Below are positions 1-11,020 of a stretch of DNA of 64,000 nucleotides, in pieces. Source of the stretch: Spodoptera frugiperda (lineage: Eukaryota > Arthropoda > Insecta > Lepidoptera > Noctuidae); contig NC_064214.1 in assembly GCF_023101765.2 (NCBI RefSeq), positions 10,608,001 to 10,672,000 on the forward strand, given 5' to 3'. The translations under genes and the position numbers were made by a program. Position 1 is the first letter of the stretch. Every line of letters begins with the position of its first letter. Under the pieces are notes generated by a model that was given only the letters and a program-made list of their open reading frames with translations, did no database searches and was not told where the DNA came from.

Positions 1-54
1 ATGGCAATTGCAACAGTGCCGAAATATCAGAAACTCATAGACACAAATCCATAT

Positions 55-115
55 CCGTCACGCCTTTTATCCCCGAAGGGGTAGGCAGAGGTGCACTTTA
101 CGGCACGGAAAAACG
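55..115 (-). mobile_element. 3' tail fragment of noctuid tRNA-SINE (SINE-1)
   Basis: Read on the minus strand, this is the tail of the commonest SINE in the window: a 'gtgcacctctgcctacccc' block, then 'ggggataaaaggcgtgac'. The same tail recurs at 2690-2737, 22488-22526, 26160-26282, 42040-42120 and 62931-63052. Only the tail is present, so this copy is 5'-truncated or broken. Confidence 0.75.
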
Positions 116-392
116 TGGGAAATATCCCGTCTCAAGTTCTAATGTTAGTTTATCTATGACCCTAAATGACATAAGTATTATTTAAAACGTGGACGGATTC
201 TGAATTTTGGAATGCTTTTTAATATCCATTGGTGTGTTCCCGGCTTTACATCTCGCACTCACTTTTTGCGTACAGTAAAGACATAGTAACTGATTGTCAT
301 CAACTATATGACCAGTAATTATGATTTAGTCGACTCAACTAATGACGAAGGTACTTCAATCAGTTTTGCTTAAAGAATTTAAATTTATTTTC

Positions 393-462
393 TCCTCTGG
401 TGTTGCGGGTGTCCATGGGCGGCGTTGATCGCTTACCATCGGGTGACCCATCTATTCCATAA
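393..462 (-). repeat. Rpt-A fragment (common lepidopteran interspersed repeat)
   Basis: On the minus strand this reads 'gggtcacccgatggtaagc', then a 'cgccgcccatggacacccgc' type block. It matches copies at 3267, 20015, 30500, 40150, 49292 and 55891. The fragment covers only the first third of the ~350 bp family. The family's transposon class is not certain to me. Confidence 0.7.
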
Positions 463-2565
463 AAAAAATACTTGAATATTGTCTTCTCCAATCTTAGTCA
501 CCCTTTCACATTAAAAGTTCCCTATAATAAAAATAAAAAGCGAGTAATGTTTTAATGGTATTTATTTCAAATAATAAGTACATATCAGATTCAGTTTCGT
601 AATCAAAACCAATGATTTATGCGTTCAGGATATGAGAGAATGGATGTTTATTATTTTTTGCGTTCATCAGATGGCGTTGGTATCGTTTAAGGACTTGCAA
701 CAGTCGTAACAAGCTCTTTACTTACTAATCGAATAACATTGATTAATGGTGATGGATTTCACAGTCCAAAATCGACACTAGCGCCTCTAGTAGCGATTTC
801 TGTGTAATAGTCCTCATTAATCGTTTTCAAAATGTTTTTATATTAAAGACAGGTCGTAATACTAACAAATACTTGACCTTTGCGCTTTGAACATGTTACT
901 GTGTGTGGTAACTGAGTTTAAATGATCAGCTGTCATGTATGATACTTCTTTAGATGATTTCCTGCTAATTAATCATTAGTGTAGCATTGGTTACGTAATA
1001 TAATGTAAGGTTTGTTATTTTGTAAAGAGGTAGACTAGTGTTTACGATTAGAAAAAATACCTAACCTTTTAATCTGGATTAAGCTCTCGTATGCCTTCGA
1101 CGCAATAGAAATCACATTGTGTCTCGCGTTGATCTGCGTTCCTCTTCTTGCGATCTTCTGAATACCAAGGGTTAAAGCACCAAGTGTAACCTTAAGTTAC
1201 CTTACACAACTCTAAAAAGCAATGCAAAGTAACTCTGGAGTCACAAATATCCTATTATGCTGACCTGATATAGTTTACTACTAGGTGATCCGCATACTCG
1301 TTTTATTTACATCCCATAAAACACGATACCTATTATTAGTTGACACATAGCTTATTACTTACTTGTGATAAATCCACTATTTAACTGTTTGCCTTTTCAG
1401 TGTATTTAATAAACTTCAAAAGGTAAGAGGACAAGCGTAAATCAGCACATGATGTATTTTTTATATTTTTTTGAAGGACTATATTATTTTTAGACTTTAT
1501 TTTTGATGTTTCCTGTGCGATTTTGTCAAGCCCTACACAATTTTCACAAACATCATCCAAAACAGCCGAAAAAATTATCAATCATAATCAAACATGTTAA
1601 TTTTATGGATAATTATTGAACGAATGTTGTCGGCGTTTATATCCGGCAAAAGAAAATAAATTAATAATGTTTCACTGATGAAGTTATTATCAAAACTGGT
1701 TGGGGTGAGATGATGTGAGATCAAGAGATTTAGTCATGATTGTCGGTGTCATAAAATTGTTTATTACATTTAATCTGAAGCAGTTTATATGAGGCAATGA
1801 TGGGAGGAATAAAAGAAACGACAAGACATGGTTTCAAGAAGGTTTTTTTTTTTCAGTGGCACATTCTTTGATAGTCATGTTGGTAGTTCTATGTATTGGT
1901 AGATCTATCTATAAGTAGTGGCTGAATTTTACATTAAAAAGAAAACTATTGTACACCATAAACACACAAAGGACAAACATTCAAAAATTTATAGTACAAT
2001 GGGCGGCCTTATCACTAAAAAGCTTATCATTATCATTTTATAGTAAAATCAAAGTATGAATCTGTTAATTTTCTTTACCCACTTTTAAACTTTGCATGCA
2101 AAACTGTCCACTATTTTTACACCATTTGTCATCAACATCATTTACTTCATCAGAGTAGAGCGCATATTAAAAAAAGAACATAACCAACAAAAGACATTTC
2201 AATCATACAAACAAGTAACCGGAACATATGAACATAAATAAAGGCAGTTATACACTCCACACAAGTACCCCGTATCGTGCATTTAACCCTAAAATGGCGT
2301 GGCGTGACCGGTATTAGGTAACTTCCCTAGTTTCCTTCCGCGGCCGATGTTACGAGCCCGTCCTTCCTAGTTGCGAAAATGCATGGCCCTATTTACGGAT
2401 GGTTATCGCGATTTGTTCATATTTTGTCATTAATTTATGGGAAAAGTATAGGCGTTTCGTGTTTATGGGAGGTTTGAGTTCTTATGTTGAACCAATGTAC
2501 GAGTAATTGCAGATATCGGTTTGTTTGTGGTACAAATATGCGTTGGTTAGATTCTTTTTGATTTT
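463..2565. other. No gene seen: AT-rich sequence
   Basis: No convincing coding frame or recognised repeat. There is a T-run near 1842-1853. The stretch 2285-2400 is richer in C+G and contains 'aaaatggcgtggcg' and an SacII/NotI-like 'ccgcggccg'; it could be regulatory, but nothing decides this. Confidence 0.5.
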
Positions 2566-2748
2566 ATTTTTAATTTGACTGCCTCGCTGGTCGTGTGGTC
2601 GCAAGTGCGACTGTTGGATGAGAGGTCCCGGGTTTTAGAGTCTCTGTTCTCGGGAATTCGCGGCCGGGCAAAGGTGTTTTGTATAGCGGCATTACGTGTC
2701 GTAATGTGCACCTCTGCCTAAGGTGTGAAGTTGCATTATTTTTAATTT
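2566..2748 (+). mobile_element. SINE-1 copy with 11-bp target site duplication
   Basis: A complete short SINE insertion of 161 bp (2577-2737) lies between identical 11-bp direct repeats ATTTTTAATTT at 2566-2576 and 2738-2748. The 5' part is a tRNA-like head: 'cctcgctggtcgtgtggt' fits an A box, and the B-box region 'cccgggttttagagtct' is damaged. The head is joined directly to the tail 'gtatagcggcattacgt...gtgcacctctgcctaagg', so the middle of the family (seen at 26300-26400 and 42100) is missing. The target duplication shows insertion by retrotransposition. The internal deletion may predate insertion. Confidence 0.82.
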
Positions 2749-3266
2749 AAAAAACGGAGACCTACATATTTAGTTGCCATGAGTAAGTATTATACAAAAT
2801 TTTTGTTGGTCTTTTTTAATGTGTATAAAAAGTCACATCATTATAAATTATTTTGAAAGTAAACAGGTTGATTCACGTCAAATGTCGTCAAAGGATCCTG
2901 ATATGAATCACAATAATTATACTGTACATTAGTATGCATGAAAAACAATAATTAAAGTTGACATTTTTAATTAAATTAATGAGTTGACGGACATTGTCGC
3001 GTACCGTGAGAAATATGATAGTTTGATTAATTTAATTCATATTATTAATTAACTGGTTATAACTAGTTTTATTAGAAACTTCTTTCCAAGACTTTGTTGT
3101 TTACTACGCAGACGTGTTTAATTCATTTGAATATAAAATTTGTTATTTTACACATAGTTGCGTAGAAAAACATACGAGTAGTAAAAACTACTGAATGGAT
3201 CAGACAAAATTATACAAAAAGTATGAATTAAGTATTTTATGTATCAGAACGGAATAATTTATGTAT

Positions 3267-3409
3267 CGGACGGATCACCTGAAGGTAAGCAATCGCTGCC
3301 GCCCATAAAACACCAGAGGCGTTACAAGTGCGTTGCCGGCCTTTGGGGGTTAGGAATTAAAGGGTCGGGGAATCGGGGATTGGGAAGATTGGGAAGGGGG
3401 GTAATTGAG
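3267..3409 (+). repeat. Rpt-A copy
   Basis: Starts at 'cggatcacctgaaggtaag', runs through 'agaggcgttacaagtgcgtt' and 'gccggcctttgggggttagg', and ends in a G-rich 'gattgggaagattgggaag' run. It is collinear with 40150-40398 and with the reverse strand of 57566-57880. Short open frames here are shadows of the repeat. Confidence 0.75.
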
Positions 3410-4098
3410 CGGTTTTGTTTTATTATTATAATTTTAATTTTGAATCCTAGATCGTACAAAATAAAGCCGATAAACACTAGCTGATGAGCATTATGGTTGA
3501 AATTACCGCTTCTTTTAAAGCTTAAACACTCACATTGTACGAAAAAAAGATGATTTGTAGCAAACCACTAAAGAAAAGGCCCATAAAAACCAATGTACAT
3601 GAGACATTGCTTTATTCTTGCCGTCAAACAAACGGTGATAGAATCCGCGGTGAACCACTTATCACTTTTTCTATTACACTAGCGTTGGTCGGTCAATGTA
3701 ATGGATATGGAAAGGGGTGGAATCGACCGAGTAGTGTAACGTTGCTTGCAAAATATTTTGATGGCGAACAACGGGTTGGGTGGTTTTAAGTTTATTTTGA
3801 TTATAATCTTAGAAAATATGTTATTTATCAGTAGTGTGGGACTCGATTTTCTATTCATGATCTATATATCTAATTCTATTGTAATAAATAAATTTATCTT
3901 TTATTTTCATAATTCATGGTCCTATCTGTAACGGCTAATTGGGTTCTAACTATATTATATGCATGTATAGTTGGTTTAAATACAAGCACATTATAAGAAT
4001 ATTTTTGTAAACATTTAAAATTACCAGCCACTTAAGAAAAAATATAATAACTATCGTGAGACATCCTAAATTAACTACCAATCACGGTTTACATACTC

Positions 4099-4203
4099 AC
4101 GTATAATAATGACGAAAAGCTCTACTAGTTTCAAGTCACAGAGGCACCCTTATCATGAGCCGGTGACTCGAAACCAGTAGAGGTTTTCTCCATTAATATT
4201 CAC
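4099..4203. mobile_element. Foldback / MITE-like inverted repeat
   Basis: Two arms pair across a ~23-nt loop. The inner 20 nt are CTCTACTAGTTTCAAGTCAC at 4120-4139 and its complement at 4163-4182, with 18 of 20 matching. Weaker pairing extends outward by about 20 more bases on each side ('gtataataatgacgaaaag' against 'ttttctccattaatattcac'). The size and foldback shape fit a small non-autonomous DNA transposon. A transcript would form a long hairpin. Confidence 0.65.
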
Positions 4204-4742
4204 TTTGAAAGAATTATAGTGACACTTTCATAAAACACAACACCACAAAAAATTGAAGTCTCAATACACTTCCCACACACTCCCTGTCCTCAACCGTCAG
4301 CACAGTACAGTTGCGCAAGAGTTGGTGACCACAGACCGAGACACATACATATTTATGAGGTGACTTTAATACACATTTCTATGTATCATCTTTTAGTAAT
4401 GCAGGAAGTAGGAGTGAAGATTTTACTTGCAGTGCATCTGATTCGGAGATATCGTTTAAATTACTCGATTTTTATCTTTTGTGATGATTATGTGACTTGA
4501 TGGTTGGGTGGTTGTGACCTGAATGGTTAAGATGTCGTGTCTACCATTGGGCTTAGGTTTGTCAAAGTGTCAAATAAGATGTTTCTATTTGCTGTATCGA
4601 TGCTCGTTCCGCTGGGAGTTAGTCTATTTAGGAGAGATGGTGGTCGTTCGCCTACTACTGTTTTTGCGAGGTAAGAATTCTACATTGGATAGAACTTTTG
4701 TCCAAAAGCTAAGCACCTTTTAAAAATAAAAAATAAGCAGAG

Positions 4743-4784
4743 AGTGACTTCACCTAAATCAATAAACGTTTAGGTGAAATCACT
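4743..4784. repeat. Near-perfect hairpin, 16-bp stem
   Basis: AGTGACTTCACCTAAA at 4743-4758 pairs with 4769-4784 at 15 of 16 positions across a 10-nt loop. No element ends or poly-A tail flank it. It may be the core of a small MITE, or chance. Confidence 0.6.
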
Positions 4785-4995
4785 GCATCTTCATCCCTAA
4801 TAATATTTTCGGAGAATAACACATTGCATAGAAATAATCTCAAAATATAAGACACTTAACATTATTTGTGACTTGCTCTTGAAATTCTTCGTCAATATCA
4901 ATATAGACTTATAAATAACTACTCTTGAATGGAATTTCCTTCGCCCAAAGCATCACTAAATCAGTCATTAGTGTACCGAGAAATCTTATCTTACA

Positions 4996-5418
4996 ATGAC
5001 CATTTCATTTATTTTCGGAGACACAGGAGTCATACCACCTGCACTTGAGATGGCTGAAGCTTTTAGAGAAACATCAATAGATTCTGATTGTGCCACTTCA
5101 GATTAAAAAACAAATGAAAATGAACCTTAACGTAACGCAGTTGAGTCTGATATGGTTGAACACGACAATGTTGCTGACAAATCTCTCGAAGTTAATGAAA
5201 CGGCACGAGTCATGAGGAAAATTCTTCCTAATGAAGTTCATGTTGTGGTTGATTTTGGTTTGACAGGTGATGATATTGGTAAAATGTTACTACATGCAAG
5301 GTAAATTGTACTCAGGCCTGATGAGGATAGAGTTCATTTTTGTTCGGTTGGAGATAAAAGTTGGTTGGCGCCACGCTTTGTCATGCCGATACGATCTATA
5401 TCCGGTGCAGTTTCGGGA
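4996..5418 (+). pseudogene. Stop-interrupted coding-like region, unknown protein
   Basis: I do not recognise this protein. From an ATG at 4996 one frame stays coding-like for about 141 codons with only three stops (TAA at 5104, 5128 and 5302), then ends at a TGA at 5419. The longest open run is 5131-5301, 57 codons. It begins MTISFIFGDTG and includes VHVVVDFGLTGDDIG and, after the third stop, RPDEDRVHFCSVGDKSWLAP. The composition is protein-like, rich in acidic and aliphatic residues, unlike random AT-rich translation. No splice sites explain the stops. The same frame continues weakly to 5695 with denser stops. It could be a decayed host gene or part of a retroelement; I cannot tell which. 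Confidence 0.45.
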
Positions 5419-5459
5419 TGAAAATATTTTTACTTATCTTAAGTGGTTGTATCTGCTTA

Positions 5460-5735
5460 TTAATTAGCTTTGGAGGGTACATCTAGAGCTGTCAAATCAA
5501 ACACTTTGTCGGTAATATTCAATCTCTTAGTTAATAGACGATGATTCTTTAAAATCGTGACGTGGTCCAACTTAAATGTTCTGTCAAAATCTGAGTGACC
5601 ATTCATTTGTATGAAATGCGACGTGAAACCTTTTAAATGCAATTACTTTCTAAATCAAAGAACTCGTCATCAATATTTTTGGATTTGTCATTCATGACTG
5701 TTGTTTCTTATTTAAAAACGTTTAGCGCTGTCCAG
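5460..5735 (-). pseudogene. Coding-like remnant on minus strand, unknown protein
   Basis: On the minus strand an ATG near 5694 opens MNDKSKNIDDEFFDLESNC, then a stop. Shifted by one frame, a 60-codon open stretch (5642 down to 5463) continues with FTSHFIQMNGHSDFDRTFK, then a basic/aliphatic stretch, and ends DVPSKAN-stop. The two pieces meet within a few bases, so a single frameshift in a once continuous frame is the simplest reading. It lies tail-to-tail with the plus-strand remnant at 4996-5418. No family recognised. Confidence 0.35.
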
Positions 5736-5739
5736 TCTC

Positions 5740-6345
5740 TATAATGGTCGAATCTTCAAGTTGGAAAAAATATTATATGTACTTCATTGTATCTTATTTG
5801 AAAAAAGTATCTTTGGTGTCCGTCCGGAAAATAATGTATAAGTAGAAACTTTTCTCCATAACTTTTTCATATTTATCTATTATTTTAATTTATAAACATC
5901 TTAAAATCATGACTCAAGTCGACAGCATACAACAGTACATTCGCAATATACCCCAACCTCCGGATAAAATCGGTCATTCCAAGATCTCCCGGTCAATTGC
6001 CTGTAATCCGGGCTTATGCGGGCGGCTGTACTTAGGCGTGTTGTAAGCGATAATGGTCGTGCCAATCATTGGCACCGTCTTTTGTTTTTCTCTAGGGTCT
6101 GTCAATTGCGGAGGTGTCATTAAAAGGTCCATGGGGGATGTTTTTATACCTTGTTTTGTATTAGTGGGTTGGTGTCTTAATTATGCTGGTGAATTAAAAG
6201 GTTTTTTCATTGTTGGGGGTTTCGGTCTTCGTAATTCTCTGTGACTAAATGTGTTTGGTGTGTAACAACTCTTTCGCTTTTATTTTGTTGAATGACTCGC
6301 GACATTGTACAATATTTTTGCTGACGCCTTAGAAGTCATACACAC
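5740..6345. other. No gene seen
   Basis: Mixed AT-rich sequence. The block 5935-6045 is locally GC-richer, with 'gatctcccggtcaattgcc' and 'ggcttatgcgggcggctg', but it has no recognisable core promoter arrangement or frame. Confidence 0.45.
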
Positions 6346-6536
6346 ACATCAACAGCCTTTAAGTGGCCACTGCTGACCAAAGGCCTGTTTTCGGCTCAGG
6401 TTTCCTCACGATGTTTTCCTTCACTAATCAGTACATATATCTAAAAAGTCACATTGGTACTTTAGCCGTTAGTAGGTTTTGAACCCGCACTTGTTGCATG
6501 AGAAGCAAGCGTCATATATGAGCTCAGGGCCACCAC
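6346..6536 (-). mobile_element. tRNA-derived SINE (SINE-3), internally deleted
   Basis: The minus-strand head carries 'ggccctgagctcatatatg' and a B-box-like 'gcgggttcaaaacctac'. The tail corresponds to plus-strand 'atcaacagcctttaagtgg'. It is collinear with the longer copies at 37020-37295 (+) and 59820-60112 (-) but lacks ~100 bp of the body. The end with 'cactgctgaccaaaggcct' is shared with another widespread lepidopteran repeat (32490, 54965, 61567). Confidence 0.72.
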
Positions 6537-8338
6537 CAAACTTTTTACTAAAATTACCTAAATTTAAAAAACCAAATGAGGCAGACTTCATTAAATGTAT
6601 TTTTATTTGCTTAAATTGAATCACGAAACCTCCCACAAAGAGCAAGATTTATTTCAACTTCAAACAAAAATTGTTTATTTTCAGTTTCACCAAACAATTT
6701 AGTATAATCAATGTAATTATTTTCTTTATACCGCATACTTACAAAGACAGCTGACTTGGCTAACCCCTCGTTGGTCCCACCCCGGTCTTTTGGACCGCAA
6801 TCAATGTTCACTTGAGTGGCACGTGACACGAGCCCTTATACCCAACTAATTAGATATACATTTAGTGTGACAGACGGACACACATTATTTTGTTGATATG
6901 TGTGGCTTTTCTTGGTGGTAACACAGTGATGTGTGGAAAATTATAGTTAAGGTTATGTTTTGTTTACTGTTGCTAGGTGGCGCTAGTTTTGAGTCGAGGT
7001 TTTCTTTGGATGTTTTCATTAACCCGAAATCTGCCTTTTCATGAAGGGCATGTGAACAAATTCATGATACTCTAATTCAAAGCTACATTTTCAAGTACTA
7101 AAATTCTACAAAAATACCAATAATCTTTACTCAATCCTTACTTGTTATTGAACGTCTGAATATTGTTTAGTGTTTTTCTATCATAATTTTTGTGTATATC
7201 CATATTAATTTTTTATTGTATCCATATCCATTATTTATTTTTTTATTTTAGTTTCGTGTGTACTCTTTATGCTTAGTGTTGTACCAATTATTTTTCTTTC
7301 TTTCTTTCAAATCCTAACAATTTATATAGATTTCTGTATCCTCCGACACAATTACATCGGCAACGTCAGTCGGAACACTTCACACGATAATTTTGCAATA
7401 ACTTTGTCACAGATAGTGTATCTCGCCTTATCGCTGGAGTGTCCATCGATTTATTGTCATTTATTGTAGTCACTTTATCACTACACCACTACATCACTGT
7501 AATCACAGCTTTGAACTTGAGAACACTTGCTTGGTTCTCATGGGTAATGTACGTGATTGCTTTTATTTGTTTTGTCATCTTTTTTTTTTTGTGACGGTGT
7601 GAATGGCTGTTTTGGTGGTTTTAGTTTCTGAGTATGAAGAAAATTTAGTACCTATTGTGAGGAATTTTAAAATCTAATTAAATAACGTATTTTTAAGTTA
7701 TAAAGTAAATATTTTAGTCATAATTATTTACTTAAAATGGTTTAATATAATTTACAGGTGTTCAATTTTACTCCATAGATTAAAAAAATAACCAGAAAAA
7801 ATATATTATAGGTGATGAACTTAAATATCACTTAAAAGTTCTTTTATATTTGTCAAAAACCAATGGTAAGTAGTATGTATGCAGGAAACTTAGACATATT
7901 TTATTTGAAGTTTCAAGTATTCTTATGAACTACATTGAACAATACTTACCTATGAATTAAAACCTAGCCGTATTTATTAATCACAATACAAACAAACACT
8001 TTCTGTTTAGTAAGTGCGAGTAGTTTGGAAGATTTTCGTTAATATCTTAAGAACGTATGATTGATCAGCTGTTCACAGCTCTAGACGACAGTTAATAATC
8101 GTGCCCTACCCTAATCTCTTCTGTATGGCTCGAGGTATAGGAAACAGCGATATTGGAGGGTGAAACGCTTAGACGGTGAGTCGAATTGCCTTTGCCCTTG
8201 AATAGATCTTTTAATGAGAAGCACTATAAAAAAATCTTATCTTTATAATATTAGATTGCATGGTAAATAAGCTGATAAAAAAAATGTTTTTGTAAAATTG
8301 AAACTAAAAATTCACTCTATTAAGAATTTTAGATAAGT
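6537..8338. other. No gene seen; one CTCF-like motif inside
   Basis: AT-rich, without a convincing frame. It contains the isolated AGGTGGCGCTAG motif at 6975-6986 and a T-run at 7580-7590. Nothing else is identified. Confidence 0.45.
6973..6986 (+). promoter_or_regulatory. CTCF-like motif
   Basis: The sequence reads GCTAGGTGGCGCTA. The core AGGTGGCGCT fits the insect CTCF consensus (AGGNGGCGC). It lies in otherwise AT-rich sequence, so it stands out, but a 10-bp match alone is weak evidence of binding. Confidence 0.35.
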
Positions 8339-8456
8339 GTCGTAGAGCCATGCTTCGGCACGAATAGGCCAGTTCGACCGGAATGATACCACGGCCTCAC
8401 AGAAAACCGACGTGAACCAACGCTTGCGCTGAGTTTTGTTGTGTGAGTGAAAGGCG
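8339..8456 (-). repeat. Rpt-A fragment (distal half)
   Basis: Matches the first half of 57566-57880 in the same orientation: 'gagccatgcttcggcacga', then 'ccacggcctcacagaaaacc' and 'gacgtgaa-caacgcttgcg'. On the minus strand this is the 3' half of the family. The proximal half is absent. Confidence 0.7.
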
Positions 8457-9094
8457 ATGAAGTTTATTTATTCTTTACATGATCAGCAAAGTTATTCTCT
8501 CATACCTTGTGGCAAACACCATTTCTATCTTGAAAATGTTTTCCGTTGACACCCGAGATTAATATTGTACAGATGGAAAAGTCGGGGGGAATTGGCAAAG
8601 GTGACTCGAACTTTTGTTTAACACTTTTGGTTCGGTTTGGTAAATCTTTGTTTGTTCATTACATTCATTTCTTTAAGATTATAATATTAATAGTTCTGGA
8701 AGGCCGGATGCCCACTTTTTAATATATAAAGAAAATAACAAAAGCTGTTTAGTAGACAAGTGTTTTCTGTTGTTATTTATTTAATTTAATTCAACAGTTA
8801 CAACGGTAGACAACCAATTAAACTAACTGACATTATACTTACATAAGTTAAACATCTTACTACTGTTAACACGTCACTTTCTAAGTTTATTAAGACATCA
8901 CTGATAAATAAACAAATATACATAAGACAAAAGACATACATAACTCTCATACAAACTAGAATACAACGCACAAATTCTCATAATTTTCGCATTTTGAAAC
9001 CCAAATTAACCACAAAAGACCATAATCCATGGTTCTAAGACGAAAATGCACTCCATAATAGAATTACGAAATAATGGCAGCTACTAATCTAACC
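8457..9094. other. No gene seen
   Basis: AT-rich; no frame, repeat or motif that I can support. Confidence 0.5.
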
Positions 9095-9174
9095 TCAACG
9101 ATCCTGTAGGGAAGTCAAGAAATAATCATCTAAGGCTGGACATGAAAAACGAATTTCTAAATCGATGCTGCTAA

Positions 9175-9360
9175 ATGAAAAAGTCACGATTTTCGTTGAA
9201 ACTCTGTACTGTTGTGTGTGTCTCAATTTTGTCGGGTTCTGCGGCCAGTCAGAAGTTTGTTGATGTAGAGTTTTTTGAAGTGGTACCTGTAACAATGGAT
9301 ACATTTTCCAATATCACTGTTTCTATTACCTACATCATGTTTTGCCTTTGCCTCACCTAA
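9175..9360 (+). CDS. Small ORF with a signal-peptide-like N terminus
   Basis: A 61-codon ATG-to-stop frame. Its first 25 residues look like a secretion signal: basic start MKKSRFS, hydrophobic run LCTVVCVSILSG, small residues SAAS before Q as a possible cleavage site. The rest is short and acidic/aliphatic, with one N-x-T glycosylation sequon (NIT). It is either a tiny secreted peptide or the first coding exon of a secreted protein. Against it: the context before ATG is not a good insect Kozak, and the same DNA is also open on the minus strand, where a plausible GTGAGG...TTACAG mini-intron exists (about 9279-9358). Function unknown. Confidence 0.25.
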   Translation: MKKSRFSLKLCTVVCVSILSGSAASQKFVDVEFFEVVPVTMDTFSNITVSITYIMFCLCLT

Positions 9361-9460
9361 AAGTAGACTGAAGAAGTCTGTCTGAATCTGTTGTGGATAA
9401 GGCATTAAAATAAAAAAGACATAGCGTTTTTCAGATAAAAATTAAAGGCCAAAATCATAC

Positions 9461-9570
9461 CTGGGCGAGGCAAGAAGTGTCAGACTTTTACTGACTAAAA
9501 ACCACCCGTTCGACCTCTGGCTTTTTCGAGCCAGAGCCCCGATAAACCCGCTAGCTAGTCCGCAACTTCA
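9461..9570 (-). mobile_element. LINE-1-tail copy (truncated)
   Basis: Reverse-strand copy of the LINE 3' UTR found complete at 26413-26863: 'gtgtcagacttttactgac', 'taaaaaccacccgttc', 'gagccagagccccgataaac', 'gctagctagtccgcaact'. The poly-A end is lost. Confidence 0.75.
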
Positions 9571-10050
9571 AATCAGTCCTTTCATAGGATAACCTTATTT
9601 TTAGTGAATTTTGACAAACGTAAGCAACACACAGGGACATTTACAACTATCTCCTACGTTTAATGGTCTAAAAGCCCTGTTAAACAAATTTTATTTATTC
9701 AAGACACTTCCAGCCCATCCTCTAACTCTAGAACAAGATCCTTTAGAAAACGGTCGTCGGTCTGACTTAGAAAATTACTTACATGCAAACCAATTCCCAT
9801 AAACCGCAGGTAGGGTATGAGCGGCAAATAAACAGTGAAGTCTTTTGTCCAGCCGACACCGCAGCCCGAGATAATGTCTTATGCTTCGAACATTGAAACT
9901 TTGTGAGTGAACCTATAGGTAACTTGTGTAGGTAGCATCTTCCTTGTAATTTCAATAAGATCATTATTGAATAAGATAGAATAGGGACGATGATGGGGTA
10001 TGAAAATTAAAAATCTATTTAATCCGTCAGATAGATAATGAAAAAATATT
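9571..10050. other. No gene seen
   Basis: Short open frames on both strands lack coding character. No repeat recognised. Confidence 0.4.
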
Positions 10051-10134
10051 GTCTTTGACTGCCAATAGAAAACTGTTGAAGGCAAATCCGCTAACGTCGG
10101 TCACCGGTGACCACCACGGCGTTCAATCTGTTAG
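10051..10134. mobile_element. Short TTAA-type MITE (MITE-C), copy 1
   Basis: An 84-bp element with 'gtctttgactgccaatag' at one end, a central perfect palindrome GGTCACCGGTGACC and 'ccaccacggcgttcaa' at the other end. Near-identical copies lie at 53633-53715 and 61353-61435. The copy at 53.6 kb sits exactly between TTAA tetranucleotides, as piggyBac-type elements do. In this copy the TTAA ends have mutated (TATT / TTAG). Confidence 0.65.
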
Positions 10135-10842
10135 ACACGTATTTTTTATTGTGACATATAAGATAACAATACTCAGATAAAAATAATCTATGTTTAAGAG
10201 TGGGAGCAAATACGTCATTTCTACGTATAAAATATACCTAAAAGTGACGCCACGCGATATTTCAAATCAATATATATCTTCGAAATACTAACATAAGCAA
10301 CAAGCGATTAATCGATCCTATAAAACCAATTCTCAACTATTCCAATTGTCAAGCAAGCAAAAAACAAAAAAGCACACTCATAATGTCTAATGTCTATGTC
10401 AATTTTGATGATTCTGATAGTTAACTAAAAAAAACACTTCCTCAATACTCCTCAAAAGAATCTCGATCGAAATCTCCATAATATGAATGACAAGGAAAAT
10501 ATCTTCAAAAAGAGATCACCTGCTTGTCCAAAGTATGTGATACACTTCGTGATCTCGACGTCATGTGTCCTAAAAAACTGCCTAATTACATCACCAAGCA
10601 AAAATGAACTTTATGATAACGTAATAAGATTAAACGACACAAATTAAAGCTAAATAAAGATGGTCAGACATTAGAAAGGTCGCGTGCGTACTGTACATAG
10701 AGTAAAAAAAATATGAAGGTGTGAGTCGAGTTTGTTTGCTGTGGTTCCGTTCATAATTTGACTGATTATAAGTACTAGATCTATACAAACCTATGCCTAA
10801 ATCCTTGAGGAATACAAGGTGTAATGCTATAAAGCTCAAGAA
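10135..10842. other. No gene seen
   Basis: AT-rich, no supported feature. Confidence 0.45.
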
Positions 10843-10849
10843 AAATCTT

Positions 10850-11020
10850 TTACATGGTTGAAAAGGAAAACGGTAGCGGGTTCGATTCCCGCACAGAACA
10901 AATATTTGTGTGATCCACAAATTGTTATGATCGGGTCTGGGTATGATGTGTATATGAATTTGTATGTTTGTAAAACGTGCCTACGACAGAAGAAAATCCC
11001 CTAGTTTAGAGCAACGTTTC
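10850..11020 (+). mobile_element. tRNA-derived SINE (SINE-2)
   Basis: The B box is perfect: GGTAGCGGGTTCGATTCCCG at 10872-10891. The body follows: 'ttgtgtgatccacaaattg', 'cgggtctgggtatgatgtg', 'ttgtatgtttgtaaaacg', 'gaaaatcccctagtttaga'. The head upstream of the B box is truncated or diverged. A second head of the same family lies at 58585-58652 on the minus strand. It is not a functional tRNA gene, since no acceptor stem closes around it. Confidence 0.75.

Noticed and set aside
3535..3789. 84-codon plus-strand frame
   Set aside because: No recognisable motifs, and its start is not a supported ATG in good context.
10872..10891. Perfect tRNA B box suggesting a tRNA gene
   Set aside because: No cloverleaf or acceptor stem closes, and a known SINE body follows. 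Called SINE-2 instead.
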